This document shows positions 7,117 through 14,040 of a stretch of 18,459 nt of DNA, piece after piece. The position numbers and the translations under genes were made by a program. The DNA comes from an uncultured Clostridia bacterium (GTDB lineage Bacteria > Bacillota > Clostridia > Christensenellales > UBA1242). Where the stretch lies: the NCBI GenBank assembly GCA_944372745.1, contig CALWAB010000010.1, positions 1 to 18,459 on the forward strand, written 5' to 3'. The notes below the pieces were generated by a model. It made no database searches and was not told where the DNA came from. It was given only the letters and a program-made list of their open reading frames with translations. Each line of letters starts with the position of its first letter. The stretch's first letter is position 1.

Positions 7117-7120
7117 TTAT

Positions 7121-7567
7121 ATGATAGTATTAGCATCAGACCATGCTGGATTTAAATTAAAGGAAAAAATTAAAAAGTATTTGCAAAAATTAAACTTAGA
7201 ATTTAAAGATTTAGGAGCTACAGATACTAATTCAGTAGATTATCCTATATATGCTAAAAAGATGGCTTTGTATATGAAAGATAGGGCAGAGACCAAAGGA
7301 ATTTTAATTTGCGGAACAGGCATAGGGATGAGTATTGCTATCAATAGATTCTATTATATACGCGGAGCTTTATGTAAAGATAAGAAAACTGCTATCTTAT
7401 GTCGACAACATAATGATGCCAATGTTTTGATACTGGCAGGAAGAAACAAAGGCACAATGCTACATTATCGCAAAATTGTTAAAGCATTTTTGAATACAAA
7501 ATTTTTAGGTGATAGGCATCAACGAAGAGTTGATATGCTAATTGATTTAGCTAAAGAGCAAAATTAA
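7121..7567 (+). CDS. rpiB: Ribose-5-phosphate isomerase B (RpiB/LacAB family)
   Basis: A 148-residue sugar-phosphate isomerase interconverting ribose-5-P and ribulose-5-P in the pentose phosphate pathway (cytosol). Motifs: SDHAGF (6-11), catalytic Cys64 in ILICGTGIGMSIAINR, HNDAN at 97-101 and GDRHQRRVDML near the C terminus. These fit RpiB better than the LacA or LacB subunits, which occur as pairs; some RpiB-family members act on allose-6-P, so specificity is inferred. The ring between the motifs (FYYIRGALCKDKKTAILC) is somewhat divergent from the usual IRAALC consensus. AAGGAG lies 9 bases upstream of ATG 7121. It is the last gene of the maf operon, and its stop codon lies inside the loop of the terminator. 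Confidence 0.93.
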   Translation: MIVLASDHAGFKLKEKIKKYLQKLNLEFKDLGATDTNSVDYPIYAKKMALYMKDRAETKGILICGTGIGMSIAINRFYYIRGALCKDKKTAILCRQHNDANVLILAGRNKGTMLHYRKIVKAFLNTKFLGDRHQRRVDMLIDLAKEQN

Positions 7568-7580
7568 TTTTTGCTCTTTT
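7553..7580 (+). terminator. Terminator overlapping the 3' end of rpiB
   Basis: AAAGAGCAAAA (7553-7563) pairs with TTTTGCTCTTT (7569-7579), loop TTAAT, ending in a T-run. The left arm encodes the last residues of RpiB and the TAA stop (7565-7567) sits in the loop. Confidence 0.85.
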
Positions 7581-7633
7581 ATTTTGCATATTAATACTTG
7601 TACAAGCATATTTATAACTGAATGGAGGCAAAG

Positions 7634-8308
7634 ATGAAAAAAATATTTTTAGGCACCATATTAGTTGTAATATGTCTTGTATTTTCAGCGTGTGGAACGG
7701 ACAAGGTTGATATTGCACTTTCAAATTTAGCGGAAGTAAGATATAATGTATTTTCGGCTGAAAATGATAATTTTATTGCAACATTTATGAGTGGGAAAAG
7801 AGAAAACCCATATATTGTTAACGGGATATGTGAAGATGTAGTTGATTTTGGAATGCTAACTATTAAATATAAGGTTGAAGATAGACCAATGGTAGCACAA
7901 TATAAATTAAAAATCAACGAACAAGAGTTTACGGGCAATTTGGAATACAACACTTATGATGGGACACTTATGGTTGACATAAATAGGACAGTAGATGATG
8001 ATGCTAATATTGAACTCACAGTAATTACAGATAAAGAAGAAATATCTATAACATTAACACCTAAAACAAAAGATTTAGAAATTACATGGAGGAGCGCGTT
8101 AGAAATAGCTATAAATGAATTGGGTGATACTTATCAAAGTTATATAAATAAAGGTAAGTTAAATGGTGAAATGTATGTAAAGGTTATTACAGACCTTAAT
8201 GGGAGTTTTGATACTTATTATTGGTATGTATCTGTGGTAGGGTATAATGGCAGTACTAACGGTGTAATAATTGATCCTCATACGGGAGAAGTGATAGCTA
8301 AAAACTAA
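7634..8308 (+). CDS. Small lipoprotein with PepSY-like C-terminal region
   Basis: A 224-residue exported lipoprotein. The N terminus is a lysine pair, a hydrophobic core (IFLGTILVVICLVFSA) and a lipobox ending at Cys20; the -3 residue is Phe rather than the commoner Leu, which is tolerated in Firmicutes. The mature part is beta-rich and acidic. The C-terminal 80 residues (helix WRSALEIAINELG, then YYWYVSVVGYNG, then IIDPHTGEVIAKN) resemble a PepSY-like inhibitor or binding fold, where a final 'D-P-x-T-G-E-V' turn is typical; this is a pattern-level call. I chose ATG 7634, with GGAGG (7624-7628) 5 bases upstream; an in-frame ATG at 7622 precedes that site. It seems to be transcribed alone; I see no convincing promoter in the 53 bp after the rpiB terminator. 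Its role at the cell surface is unknown. Confidence 0.8.
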   Translation: MKKIFLGTILVVICLVFSACGTDKVDIALSNLAEVRYNVFSAENDNFIATFMSGKRENPYIVNGICEDVVDFGMLTIKYKVEDRPMVAQYKLKINEQEFTGNLEYNTYDGTLMVDINRTVDDDANIELTVITDKEEISITLTPKTKDLEITWRSALEIAINELGDTYQSYINKGKLNGEMYVKVITDLNGSFDTYYWYVSVVGYNGSTNGVIIDPHTGEVIAKN

Positions 8309-8315
8309 ATTAAAA

Positions 8316-8375
8316 GATAAAATACTCTAAACGGTGTATTCTAAGATAAGAATACACCATATTTAGTATTTTATC
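8316..8375. terminator. Bidirectional terminator between the lipoprotein gene and tmcAL
   Basis: Outer arms GATAAAATACT (8316-8326) and AGTATTTTATC (8365-8375) and inner arms GGTGTATTCT (8333-8342) and AGAATACACC (8349-8358) form one long hairpin with an imperfect middle and loop AAGATA. It lies between convergent genes and overlaps the last codons of tmcAL. The inner arms match the 2533-2570 terminator with the two halves in opposite order. Confidence 0.8.
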
Positions 8376-9466
8376 ATTTTGTGAAATGGGAAACAATAGT
8401 CATCAAAATCTATACATATATTATATATTTTACTACTTATTTTGTCATAATCGTATAGGCTTTTATTCGTTAAAGTATTTTTAGCTTTTAAATTTGTTAT
8501 TAATGGTATTTGAGTTCTTTCACTTAGAATTTTAATAATATCATTGTTTTTGCAGGCTACAAGTTTAATGTATGGTAATTCTTCATTAACATTGTTTTTT
8601 ACATTAAAAAGTATATTATGATATAATCTATTTAAATAAGTTTGATTATAGCGTTTTGTTTTATTTTTTTTATTAAAACTTATAAAGTTATTTTCATTGT
8701 TGTTATAAATCTTATACTCTAAACCTTCTCTAATATCACGAATGGTTGATAAGTCTTCTAAGGTATGTGTTATTATATTTGCATATAAAATATTATAAAA
8801 TTTTTCATAATTGAATATCTTATAAGAATTTACTATCTTTAAATTTTTATTATTTATTTTGTTTTCTATTGCTTGATAATTTTCTTGTTTCAAAAGGTTT
8901 CGAAGAATAGTAGCGGAAATATCTAATTCTCTTTTTATAATGATTGGTTTTATATTTGTCTTTAATAGACTTATACTATTAAGGTACTGTAAAGCAAGTA
9001 TATCGTTGGGAGTTAAATATTTGCTTGTAAATTCAAAAATGGTTTTACCGTAGGCTTCTGAATATGAAATTCCACTATTTAAATATGCTTTCAAAAGGTT
9101 TGTAAATTTAGTTTCTTCTTTCAAGTTTAATATATAGTTAAAATCTTTTTCATCTAGCAGTGCTCCAAAAGCTAAATAATCTAATTTTAGTAAATGAGCC
9201 ATCTGTACGCCATATCTAGCAAACTTATCTGCAGATGATAAAGTGTAAAGGGTAGGCATATAAATAACAGCATCAAATCCTATATTTATAGCCATTTCTG
9301 CTCTTGTTCTATACTCATAAATTGCAGGTTCGCCTCGTTGTACAAAATTTCCACTCATAATAGCAATGATATAGTCACAATTTGTATGCTCTCGTACCTT
9401 TGAGACCAAATACTCGTGTCCTAAATGTGGAGGATTAAGCTCGCATATAATACCACATATTTTCAT
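8363..9466 (-). CDS. tmcAL: tRNA(Met) cytidine acetate ligase (TmcAL, YlbM family)
   Basis: A 367-residue member of the nucleotidyltransferase-like YlbM/TmcAL family. TmcAL activates acetate with ATP and acetylates C34 in the anticodon of elongator tRNA-Met (ac4C), which sharpens AUG decoding. Features: an N-terminal HxGH nucleotidyltransferase signature, LNPPHLGH with His14 and His17 (the usual form is YNPFHNGH), MSGNFVQRGEPAIYEYRTRAEMA (from 37), a 'YTLSSADKFARYGV' stretch and FGALLDE. The C-terminal part is lysine/asparagine-rich and diverged, and total length is a little short of the usual ~390-400. The start is certain from the family (MKICGIICE), but there is no Shine-Dalgarno sequence; a -10 box ends 6 bases upstream. 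It is a single-gene unit, convergent with the lipoprotein gene and divergent from the transporter. Confidence 0.9.
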   Translation of the reverse strand: MKICGIICELNPPHLGHEYLVSKVREHTNCDYIIAIMSGNFVQRGEPAIYEYRTRAEMAINIGFDAVIYMPTLYTLSSADKFARYGVQMAHLLKLDYLAFGALLDEKDFNYILNLKEETKFTNLLKAYLNSGISYSEAYGKTIFEFTSKYLTPNDILALQYLNSISLLKTNIKPIIIKRELDISATILRNLLKQENYQAIENKINNKNLKIVNSYKIFNYEKFYNILYANIITHTLEDLSTIRDIREGLEYKIYNNNENNFISFNKKNKTKRYNQTYLNRLYHNILFNVKNNVNEELPYIKLVACKNNDIIKILSERTQIPLITNLKAKNTLTNKSLYDYDKISSKIYNICIDFDDYCFPFHKMIKY

Positions 9467-9472
9467 ATTTTA

Positions 9473-9501
9473 ATAATATCATAAAGTTTCATTTTTTGCA
9501 A
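9473..9501 (-). promoter_or_regulatory. Promoter of tmcAL, placed for a leaderless transcript
   Basis: Read on the minus strand: -35 TTGCAA (9501-9496), 17-bp spacer, -10 TATTAT (9478-9473), then 6 bases to the ATG at 9466. The predicted start point coincides with the start codon. Confidence 0.7.
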
Positions 9502-9507
9502 TATAAT
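9502..9507 (+). promoter_or_regulatory. -10 element of the ykvI-like transporter gene
   Basis: A perfect TATAAT (9502-9507) ends 5 bases before ATG 9513, again with no ribosome binding site. It abuts the -35 box of the divergent tmcAL promoter. No good -35 is seen at 16-18 bp (TCATAA at 17), so this promoter is less certain. Confidence 0.5.
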
Positions 9508-9512
9508 TTTAT

Positions 9513-10625
9513 ATGAAGATAAAACAAAGAATAAAAACAAACGGTAAAATGTCTACCTTAAAAGTTTTTTTGATTTTTTTTGGAACAATAGTTGGTGCGG
9601 GTTTTGCATCAGGTAGAGAAGTATATGTCTACTTTGCAAGATTTGGGATTTGGGGCCTTATAATGACGCTCATAGCTGGCATAGCGTTTTTTATATTGGG
9701 TTATATTTTTTTACAATTAGGCAAGAAATGCAAAGTAAATTCATTGTCAGAATTTTTTACTTTGTTGTTTGGTAAATTTGCTCATATTTTTGAAATAATT
9801 ATTATGTTTTCATACATAATAGTGTTAGGAGCAATGTTTGCTGGATTTGATAGTTTACAAAAAATTGTGCTAAATGATATTCAATTTCCTATTATTGCAT
9901 TATTAGGTGCTATATTGTGTGTTATTACCGTTCTTGGTGGGATAGATAAAATATCAAAATTAAACGGAATTTTATTGCCTTTATTGCTTATTTTTATGAT
10001 ATCAATTTTTGGCGTTTCTATTTTTAATGCTCCAATAGAAAATTTACAAGTTTTGACTAATATAACCGAAAGCTCGTTACTTCAGTCTATTAGTTGCTGT
10101 ATTATATTTGTGTGTAGCAATATGTTTTTAACAGGTTTTATACTGATGAAAACTGGGGGTGACACAACAGACAACATTGACAAAAAAGCTAGTATATTGA
10201 CAGGCATTGTATTAAGTTTAATTACTTTCTTTGCTAGTTTGTCGATTATTTTAAATCCAATTTCAGTTCAATATGATATGCCATTTGTATATTTAGCCTT
10301 TGGAGTATCAAATATATTTGTGATACTATCAGTTATAATACTGTGGCTAGCAATCTTTACAACAGCAGTTGCTACAATGTTTACTATTTCTTGGTGGCTT
10401 AATGGTTATGTTAATGATAAACATATTTCTACACTATTGACATGCCTTGTAGCATTTTTGTTAAGTAGAGTAGGGTTTAGTTTTATTATAGATATATTCT
10501 ATCCTCTCACAGGTTTTATGGACATATTATTCGTTATATGTGCAATTGTGTTGTATAAAAAAACTAAATCAATATCTTATAAAGATAATATAATTGATGA
10601 AAAATCTATAAGTAAAATTAAGTAA
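9513..10625 (+). CDS. YkvI-family integral membrane transporter-like protein
   Basis: A 370-residue polytopic membrane protein of the YkvI type (APC-like fold, distantly related to amino-acid carriers; substrate unknown). I count about ten hydrophobic segments, near residues 16-34, 45-69, 91-112, 125-142, 152-171, 192-211, 228-247, 257-280, 305-325 and 333-348. The first segment contains GTIVGAGFASGREV (24-37), the family hallmark and the likely unwound substrate-binding helix of this fold. The start codon is ATG 9513; an internal ATG at residue 13 (9549) would still give a complete first helix, and neither has a Shine-Dalgarno sequence, but 9513 sits correctly behind a TATAAT for a leaderless message. 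It lies directly upstream of the rplU promoter without a clear terminator between them. Confidence 0.85.
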   Translation: MKIKQRIKTNGKMSTLKVFLIFFGTIVGAGFASGREVYVYFARFGIWGLIMTLIAGIAFFILGYIFLQLGKKCKVNSLSEFFTLLFGKFAHIFEIIIMFSYIIVLGAMFAGFDSLQKIVLNDIQFPIIALLGAILCVITVLGGIDKISKLNGILLPLLLIFMISIFGVSIFNAPIENLQVLTNITESSLLQSISCCIIFVCSNMFLTGFILMKTGGDTTDNIDKKASILTGIVLSLITFFASLSIILNPISVQYDMPFVYLAFGVSNIFVILSVIILWLAIFTTAVATMFTISWWLNGYVNDKHISTLLTCLVAFLLSRVGFSFIIDIFYPLTGFMDILFVICAIVLYKKTKSISYKDNIIDEKSISKIK

Positions 10626-10631
10626 AATTAC

Positions 10632-10660
10632 TTGACAAATTATTTATTATTAGGTATAAT
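10632..10660 (+). promoter_or_regulatory. Consensus SigA promoter of rplU-prp-rpmA
   Basis: Perfect -35 TTGACA (10632-10637), 17-bp spacer, perfect -10 TATAAT (10655-10660): the strongest promoter in the window, fitting a ribosomal protein operon. It starts 6 bases after the transporter stop codon. Confidence 0.92.
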
Positions 10661-10666
10661 AAACGC

Positions 10667-10742
10667 AGTACCGCTTGGAGTGGGCTTTTTAAGTACGCAA
10701 GTCGCCTTATTCAGCGAGTCTTAATATAATAGGAGGGAAACT
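10667..10742 (+). ncRNA. Ribosomal protein L21 leader (cis-regulatory RNA)
   Basis: The roughly 75-nt leader between the consensus promoter and rplU is G/C-rich compared with its surroundings and has the segments I know from the L21 leader family of Firmicutes: GTACCGCTTGGAGTGGGC, then AAGTACGCAAGTCGCC, then AGCGAGTCT, ending at AGGAGGG. The CGC/GCG and GACT/AGTC-like pieces can pair. Family role: probable feedback control of rplU-rpmA expression by L21. The assignment is by recall of the motif; a covariance-model search would settle it. Confidence 0.75.
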
Positions 10743-11051
10743 ATGTACGCAATTATCAAAACAGGTGGTAAACAACTTAAAGTTGAACAAGGCCATTACT
10801 ACGATGTAGAAAAGCTTGATGCCAATGTTGGTGACAAAGTTAAATTTGATGTTTTGTTAGTTAATGATGGCAATAAGTCTGCTATTGGTACACCTACTGT
10901 AAAAAATGCAGTTGTTGAAGGTGAAGTAATGGCTCACGGCAAGGGCGAAAAACTTACAATATTCACTTATAAGCCTAAAAAGAATGAAAGACGCAAAATG
11001 GGACATCGCCAACCATTTACAAGAGTAAAGATTTTGTCAATAACAAAATAA
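10743..11051 (+). CDS. rplU: 50S ribosomal protein L21
   Basis: A 102-residue ribosomal protein L21, full length. MYAIIKTGGKQLKVEQG at the N terminus and KPKKNERRKMGHRQPFTRVKI at the C terminus are family signatures. L21 binds 23S rRNA in the large subunit. AGGAGG lies 6 bases upstream of the ATG. It is the first gene of the conserved rplU-prp-rpmA operon, behind a consensus promoter and a leader RNA. Its TAA overlaps the prp ATG by one base (TAATG). Confidence 0.97.
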   Translation: MYAIIKTGGKQLKVEQGHYYDVEKLDANVGDKVKFDVLLVNDGNKSAIGTPTVKNAVVEGEVMAHGKGEKLTIFTYKPKKNERRKMGHRQPFTRVKILSITK

Positions 11052-11359
11052 TGACGAACATAGATATTTACTATAACGGAGACAATATAGTCGGTCTTAA
11101 AGCAGTAGGACATACTAATTATGCTCCAGAAGGCGAAGATATAGTCTGTGCTGGTATTTCTACTCTTGTCCAAACAGCAGTATTGGCAATTCAAAAAATG
11201 TATAATATCAATTTGGTTCAATCAATAGACGACGGATTTATAGAGTTGAAAATTCCTACTAGTGAAAATGTACAGATTATTATAAAAGCTATAATATATG
11301 GCTTAAAAGATATTGAAAGTGGATATCCCAAAAATATTAAAATAAAGGAGATAAAATGA
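11051..11359 (+). CDS. prp: Ribosomal-processing cysteine protease Prp
   Basis: A 102-residue protein of the YsxB/Prp family. In Firmicutes with extended L27, Prp removes the L27 N-terminal extension before ribosome assembly, an essential step in Staphylococcus aureus. The catalytic His21 and Cys33 are present in the family context GHTNYAPEGEDIVCAGIS, with Asp30 between them. The gene has no ribosome binding site of its own; the start overlaps the rplU stop, so it is translated by coupling. Its TGA stop overlaps the rpmA ATG region. The matching substrate motif in L27, encoded next, makes the assignment very firm. Confidence 0.93.
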   Translation: MTNIDIYYNGDNIVGLKAVGHTNYAPEGEDIVCAGISTLVQTAVLAIQKMYNINLVQSIDDGFIELKIPTSENVQIIIKAIIYGLKDIESGYPKNIKIKEIK

Positions 11360-11634
11360 TGTTTATTAGTTTACAATTATTTGCATCTAAAAAAGGTGGA
11401 AGTAGTTCAAAGAATGGTAGAGATAGTGAATCAAAACGTCTTGGTCTCAAGAAAGCTGATGGACAATCAGTTCTTGCCGGTAATATAATAGTTCGCCAAC
11501 GCGGAACTAAATATGCTGTTGGTAATAATGTTGGACTAGGCAAAGATTTTACAATTTTTGCTTTAATAGACGGTGTAGTTAAATTTGAACATAAGACTAA
11601 AGATAAGATTCAAGTATCAGTCTACGCTAAGTAA
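11356..11634 (+). CDS. rpmA: 50S ribosomal protein L27 with Prp-cleaved N-terminal extension
   Basis: A 92-residue L27. The N terminus MMFISLQLFASKKGG carries the Prp recognition motif LQLF/ASKKGG, so cleavage is expected after Phe9, exposing Ala10 and leaving the mature Ser/Lys tail that reaches the peptidyl-transferase centre. The body (ADGQSVLAGNIIVRQRGTKY, then GLGKDFTIFALIDG) is typical. AAAGGAG (11344-11350) serves ATG 11356 (5 bases) or ATG 11359 (8 bases); both give the same motif, and I give the first. It overlaps prp by 4 bases. The GTPase gene obg, which often follows, is absent; a terminator follows instead. Confidence 0.96.
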   Translation: MMFISLQLFASKKGGSSSKNGRDSESKRLGLKKADGQSVLAGNIIVRQRGTKYAVGNNVGLGKDFTIFALIDGVVKFEHKTKDKIQVSVYAK

Positions 11635-11642
11635 TTTTATTT

Positions 11643-11682
11643 GGCTATTTATTAGAGTTATGCTTTAATAAATAGCTTTTTT
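11643..11682 (+). terminator. Terminator of rplU-prp-rpmA
   Basis: GGCTATTTATTA (11643-11654) pairs with TAATAAATAGCT (11666-11677) across an 11-base loop, followed by a T-run. It lies between rpmA and the convergent penicillin-binding protein gene and reaches its stop codon (11681). The minus-strand exit lacks a clean T-run, so it mainly serves the plus strand. Confidence 0.75.
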
Positions 11683-13915
11683 ATTCTATTAATATTTTAA
11701 ATATTTCACTTTTCTTTTGTTCTTTATTATTGATATTGGCTATTATGTAATATTCATAAAATCCTTTATTTAAGTTTTCATCTATATATTTAAGTTTTCC
11801 TTTTTCTTTTTGTATAGTTCTTATTAATAATGCTTCTTCATCTTTTTTTCTATAAATTTTATAAGTATTAAATTCATCTAAATTATCCAAAGTGATTTGC
11901 ACATTTTTTCCATCAACTTGAATTTTAAAATCTGGTAGTTTAGAATGGGTAAAAGTATCAGCGTATAATTTCGGTGCATATTTCTTATTAAAGTACTCAC
12001 TTATTGTATATCTGTCTAAAGTGTCTTGCGTTGCCAATTTAATTAAACCCGTATTATCATAGCAATATTTATCAATCTTTATTTTTTCTATATTTGAGGG
12101 GATGGGGAAAGGGGTGTTTGGCTTAATGTAATCCCAAATTAATTTCGCGATAGCACTAGGTTGATTACCGCCATTATGTGTTTTGGGCATTAAAGTCGCA
12201 TTGTTATCCTTAACACCCATCCATATACAAACTGTGTAATCGGGGGAATAACTTATACAATAAGCATCAGTATTTAATTCGCTATTGTAAGCTCCGTTTG
12301 TTCCTGTTTTTGAGGCTACAAAATTGGCATATTTGCTTAATTTTTTAGCAGTGCCATTTTGACTACATGTCTGTAGTGCTTGGGTAACTAGATAAGCAGT
12401 TTCTTTTGAAATGACTTGTTTCTTTTCTTTATTTTTTTTATATATGGTTATTTTTTTATCTTTATTTGATATAGAATCAATAATATTTATACTTTTTATT
12501 TCTCCTTCGGTCGCCAAAGTCGAATAAGCATTAGTCAAAGTAAGTAGACTACAACCTTCATACATACTACCTAACGCGAGTGCTAAATGGTTGTCCTGTT
12601 CACAAAAATCAAAACCAAATTTTTTTGCAAATTTTTTTGCTTTAGTAATTCCGTAGTAATTTAAAAGCTTAGTAGCACAAACATTAGAAGAGGAACTAAT
12701 AGCTTCTCGTATACTTATTTCGCCTTTGTATTTATTCCCCGCATTATGTGGTGCGAAACCACCAATATTTGTTTGTTTATCTTCTATTTTAGTAAGAAGA
12801 TTGATTTTCCCATCTTCAAAATTTGGGGCATATACTAAAAATGGTTTTAAACAGGACGCGGGTTGTCTTAACATATTTACTATGTCAGCGTTTGGAGAAT
12901 TTCTTAATGCAACAATTCCGCCACTTTTATTATCTTCGACTATAATGGCATATTCAGGCATATTATCATCGTATTTAAAGATATTTAAATCTAAGTCATC
13001 AATGTATTTTTGCAAAGGACTATTGATGAATGTTTTGAGAATCAAATTTGAAGTTACTAAATCTTTTTCGCTTAAATTTAGATTATTTGAAGCAAATTCT
13101 AAGGTTGCACTTTCTATACTATTATTGATATTATTGCTAACAATGTTTAACTCTTTTTGTGTAGATTCACTGGCTTGTTCTTTTGTTATATATCCACATT
13201 CTAGCATTTGTGATATTACCAAATTTCTTCTTTGTAAGCAATTTTTTGTATTTGAAATAGGGGAATATAATTTAGGTGATTTTATAATTCCAGCAAGGGT
13301 AGCAGATTCTGCTATGTCTAGTTCATTTGTCGATTTATTAAAATAATAATTACTAGCACTTTCTATTCCAAAACAACTATTTCCAAAATAAATTACATTT
13401 AAATATGCTTCTAATATCTCATTTTTTGAAAAATTTTTCTCTAATTTTCTAGTTAAAAATATTTCTTTGAGTTTTCTTTCAATAGTTTTTTCATTATTAA
13501 GATGTGTGTTTTTAATCAGTTGTTGAGAAATTGTTGAAGCACCTTCTTTAGCATAACCAGACTTGATATTTACCAATAATGATTTTAGTATTCTTTTATA
13601 ATTTAGTCCATTATGTTTGTAAAAATCTTGGTCCTCAATAGCGATAAAAGCATCAATAGTATGTTTAGGTATATTATCTAAAGTAATTGTTTTTCTTCCA
13701 TTTATTGATGCATTGCTTAATACGTTGTCTTCATTGTCGTGAATTTCTGCATAAGCAGTAGCGGTAATTAACTTATCTTTATCAAAAGTTAAATTATCAT
13801 ATTCATTGTTTATTTTAATGTAGTAATAAGCAAAAACAGCAAAGACAACTAATAATAAAATTATAATTGAAATTAAACTTATTTTAAAAAAAACTTTTAT
13901 AAATTTCGACATCAT
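11681..13915 (-). CDS. Class A penicillin-binding protein (PBP1A-like transglycosylase/transpeptidase)
   Basis: A 744-residue bifunctional peptidoglycan synthase: it polymerises lipid II glycan strands and cross-links peptides outside the membrane. Order: a short basic cytoplasmic tail; one transmembrane anchor (about 9-33); a GT51 glycosyltransferase domain (about 70-245) with catalytic Glu94 in AIEDQDFYKHNG, EGASTISQQLIKN (124-136) and RKLKEIFLTRKLEKNFSKNEILEAYLN; then a transpeptidase domain with SCLK (Ser354, Lys357), SSN (409-411) and KTGT (536-539). All catalytic motifs are intact. The last ~85 residues look like a small beta domain. The exported part has eleven cysteines, one within the active-site SxxK motif. 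Start: ATGATG at 13915/13912; no Shine-Dalgarno sequence precedes it. It is a single-gene unit, divergent from miaB. Confidence 0.93.
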   Translation of the reverse strand: MMSKFIKVFFKISLISIIILLLVVFAVFAYYYIKINNEYDNLTFDKDKLITATAYAEIHDNEDNVLSNASINGRKTITLDNIPKHTIDAFIAIEDQDFYKHNGLNYKRILKSLLVNIKSGYAKEGASTISQQLIKNTHLNNEKTIERKLKEIFLTRKLEKNFSKNEILEAYLNVIYFGNSCFGIESASNYYFNKSTNELDIAESATLAGIIKSPKLYSPISNTKNCLQRRNLVISQMLECGYITKEQASESTQKELNIVSNNINNSIESATLEFASNNLNLSEKDLVTSNLILKTFINSPLQKYIDDLDLNIFKYDDNMPEYAIIVEDNKSGGIVALRNSPNADIVNMLRQPASCLKPFLVYAPNFEDGKINLLTKIEDKQTNIGGFAPHNAGNKYKGEISIREAISSSSNVCATKLLNYYGITKAKKFAKKFGFDFCEQDNHLALALGSMYEGCSLLTLTNAYSTLATEGEIKSINIIDSISNKDKKITIYKKNKEKKQVISKETAYLVTQALQTCSQNGTAKKLSKYANFVASKTGTNGAYNSELNTDAYCISYSPDYTVCIWMGVKDNNATLMPKTHNGGNQPSAIAKLIWDYIKPNTPFPIPSNIEKIKIDKYCYDNTGLIKLATQDTLDRYTISEYFNKKYAPKLYADTFTHSKLPDFKIQVDGKNVQITLDNLDEFNTYKIYRKKDEEALLIRTIQKEKGKLKYIDENLNKGFYEYYIIANINNKEQKKSEIFKILIE

Positions 13916-13959
13916 TAAAATAGTATTTGTATATGTTCAATTAATATGTATATTTTTGT

Positions 13960-13985
13960 CGAATTTTTTAAGCAAATTCGCTTTT
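13960..13985 (+). terminator. Hairpin with T-run in the pbp-miaB divergent region
   Basis: CGAATTT (13960-13966) and AAATTCG (13974-13980), loop TTTAAGC, followed by CTTTTT. It has the form of a terminator, but no plus-strand gene ends here. It could stop upstream read-through, be an operator next to the miaB -35 box, or be chance. Confidence 0.35.
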
Positions 13986-13989
13986 TAAC

Positions 13990-14019
13990 TTGCTATTTGG
14001 GGGGATAAAATGATATAAT
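13990..14019 (+). promoter_or_regulatory. Probable promoter of miaB-mutS-mutL
   Basis: -35 TTGCTA (13990-13995), 18-bp spacer, perfect -10 TATAAT (14014-14019). The spacer contains a run of six G (13999-14004), unusual in this A+T-rich sequence. The predicted leader is about 15 nt and carries AAAAGGA 7 bases before the miaB ATG. Confidence 0.6.
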
Positions 14020-14040
14020 TATCAATAAAAGGAATGATTT

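Noticed and set aside
7581..7633. Promoter for the lipoprotein gene (TTGCAT / TATAAC)
   Set aside because: The two boxes are 23 bp apart, and the 17-bp alternative -10 (CATATT) is poor, so I do not annotate it.
10610..10632. Tandem AAGTAAAATT-like repeat at the end of the transporter gene
   Set aside because: Two short A+T-rich copies; probably low-complexity drift, and not a terminator because the stem would be too weak.
12726..13346. A 206-codon open frame on the plus strand
   Set aside because: It lies wholly opposite the transpeptidase and glycosyltransferase coding sequence of the PBP, has no ribosome binding site and no recognisable protein features.
14010..14018. Two-codon frame ATG-ATA-TAA after GGGGGGAT, possibly an upstream ORF of miaB
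   Set aside because: It overlaps the predicted -10 box, so it would lie outside the transcript; the match is short enough to be chance.
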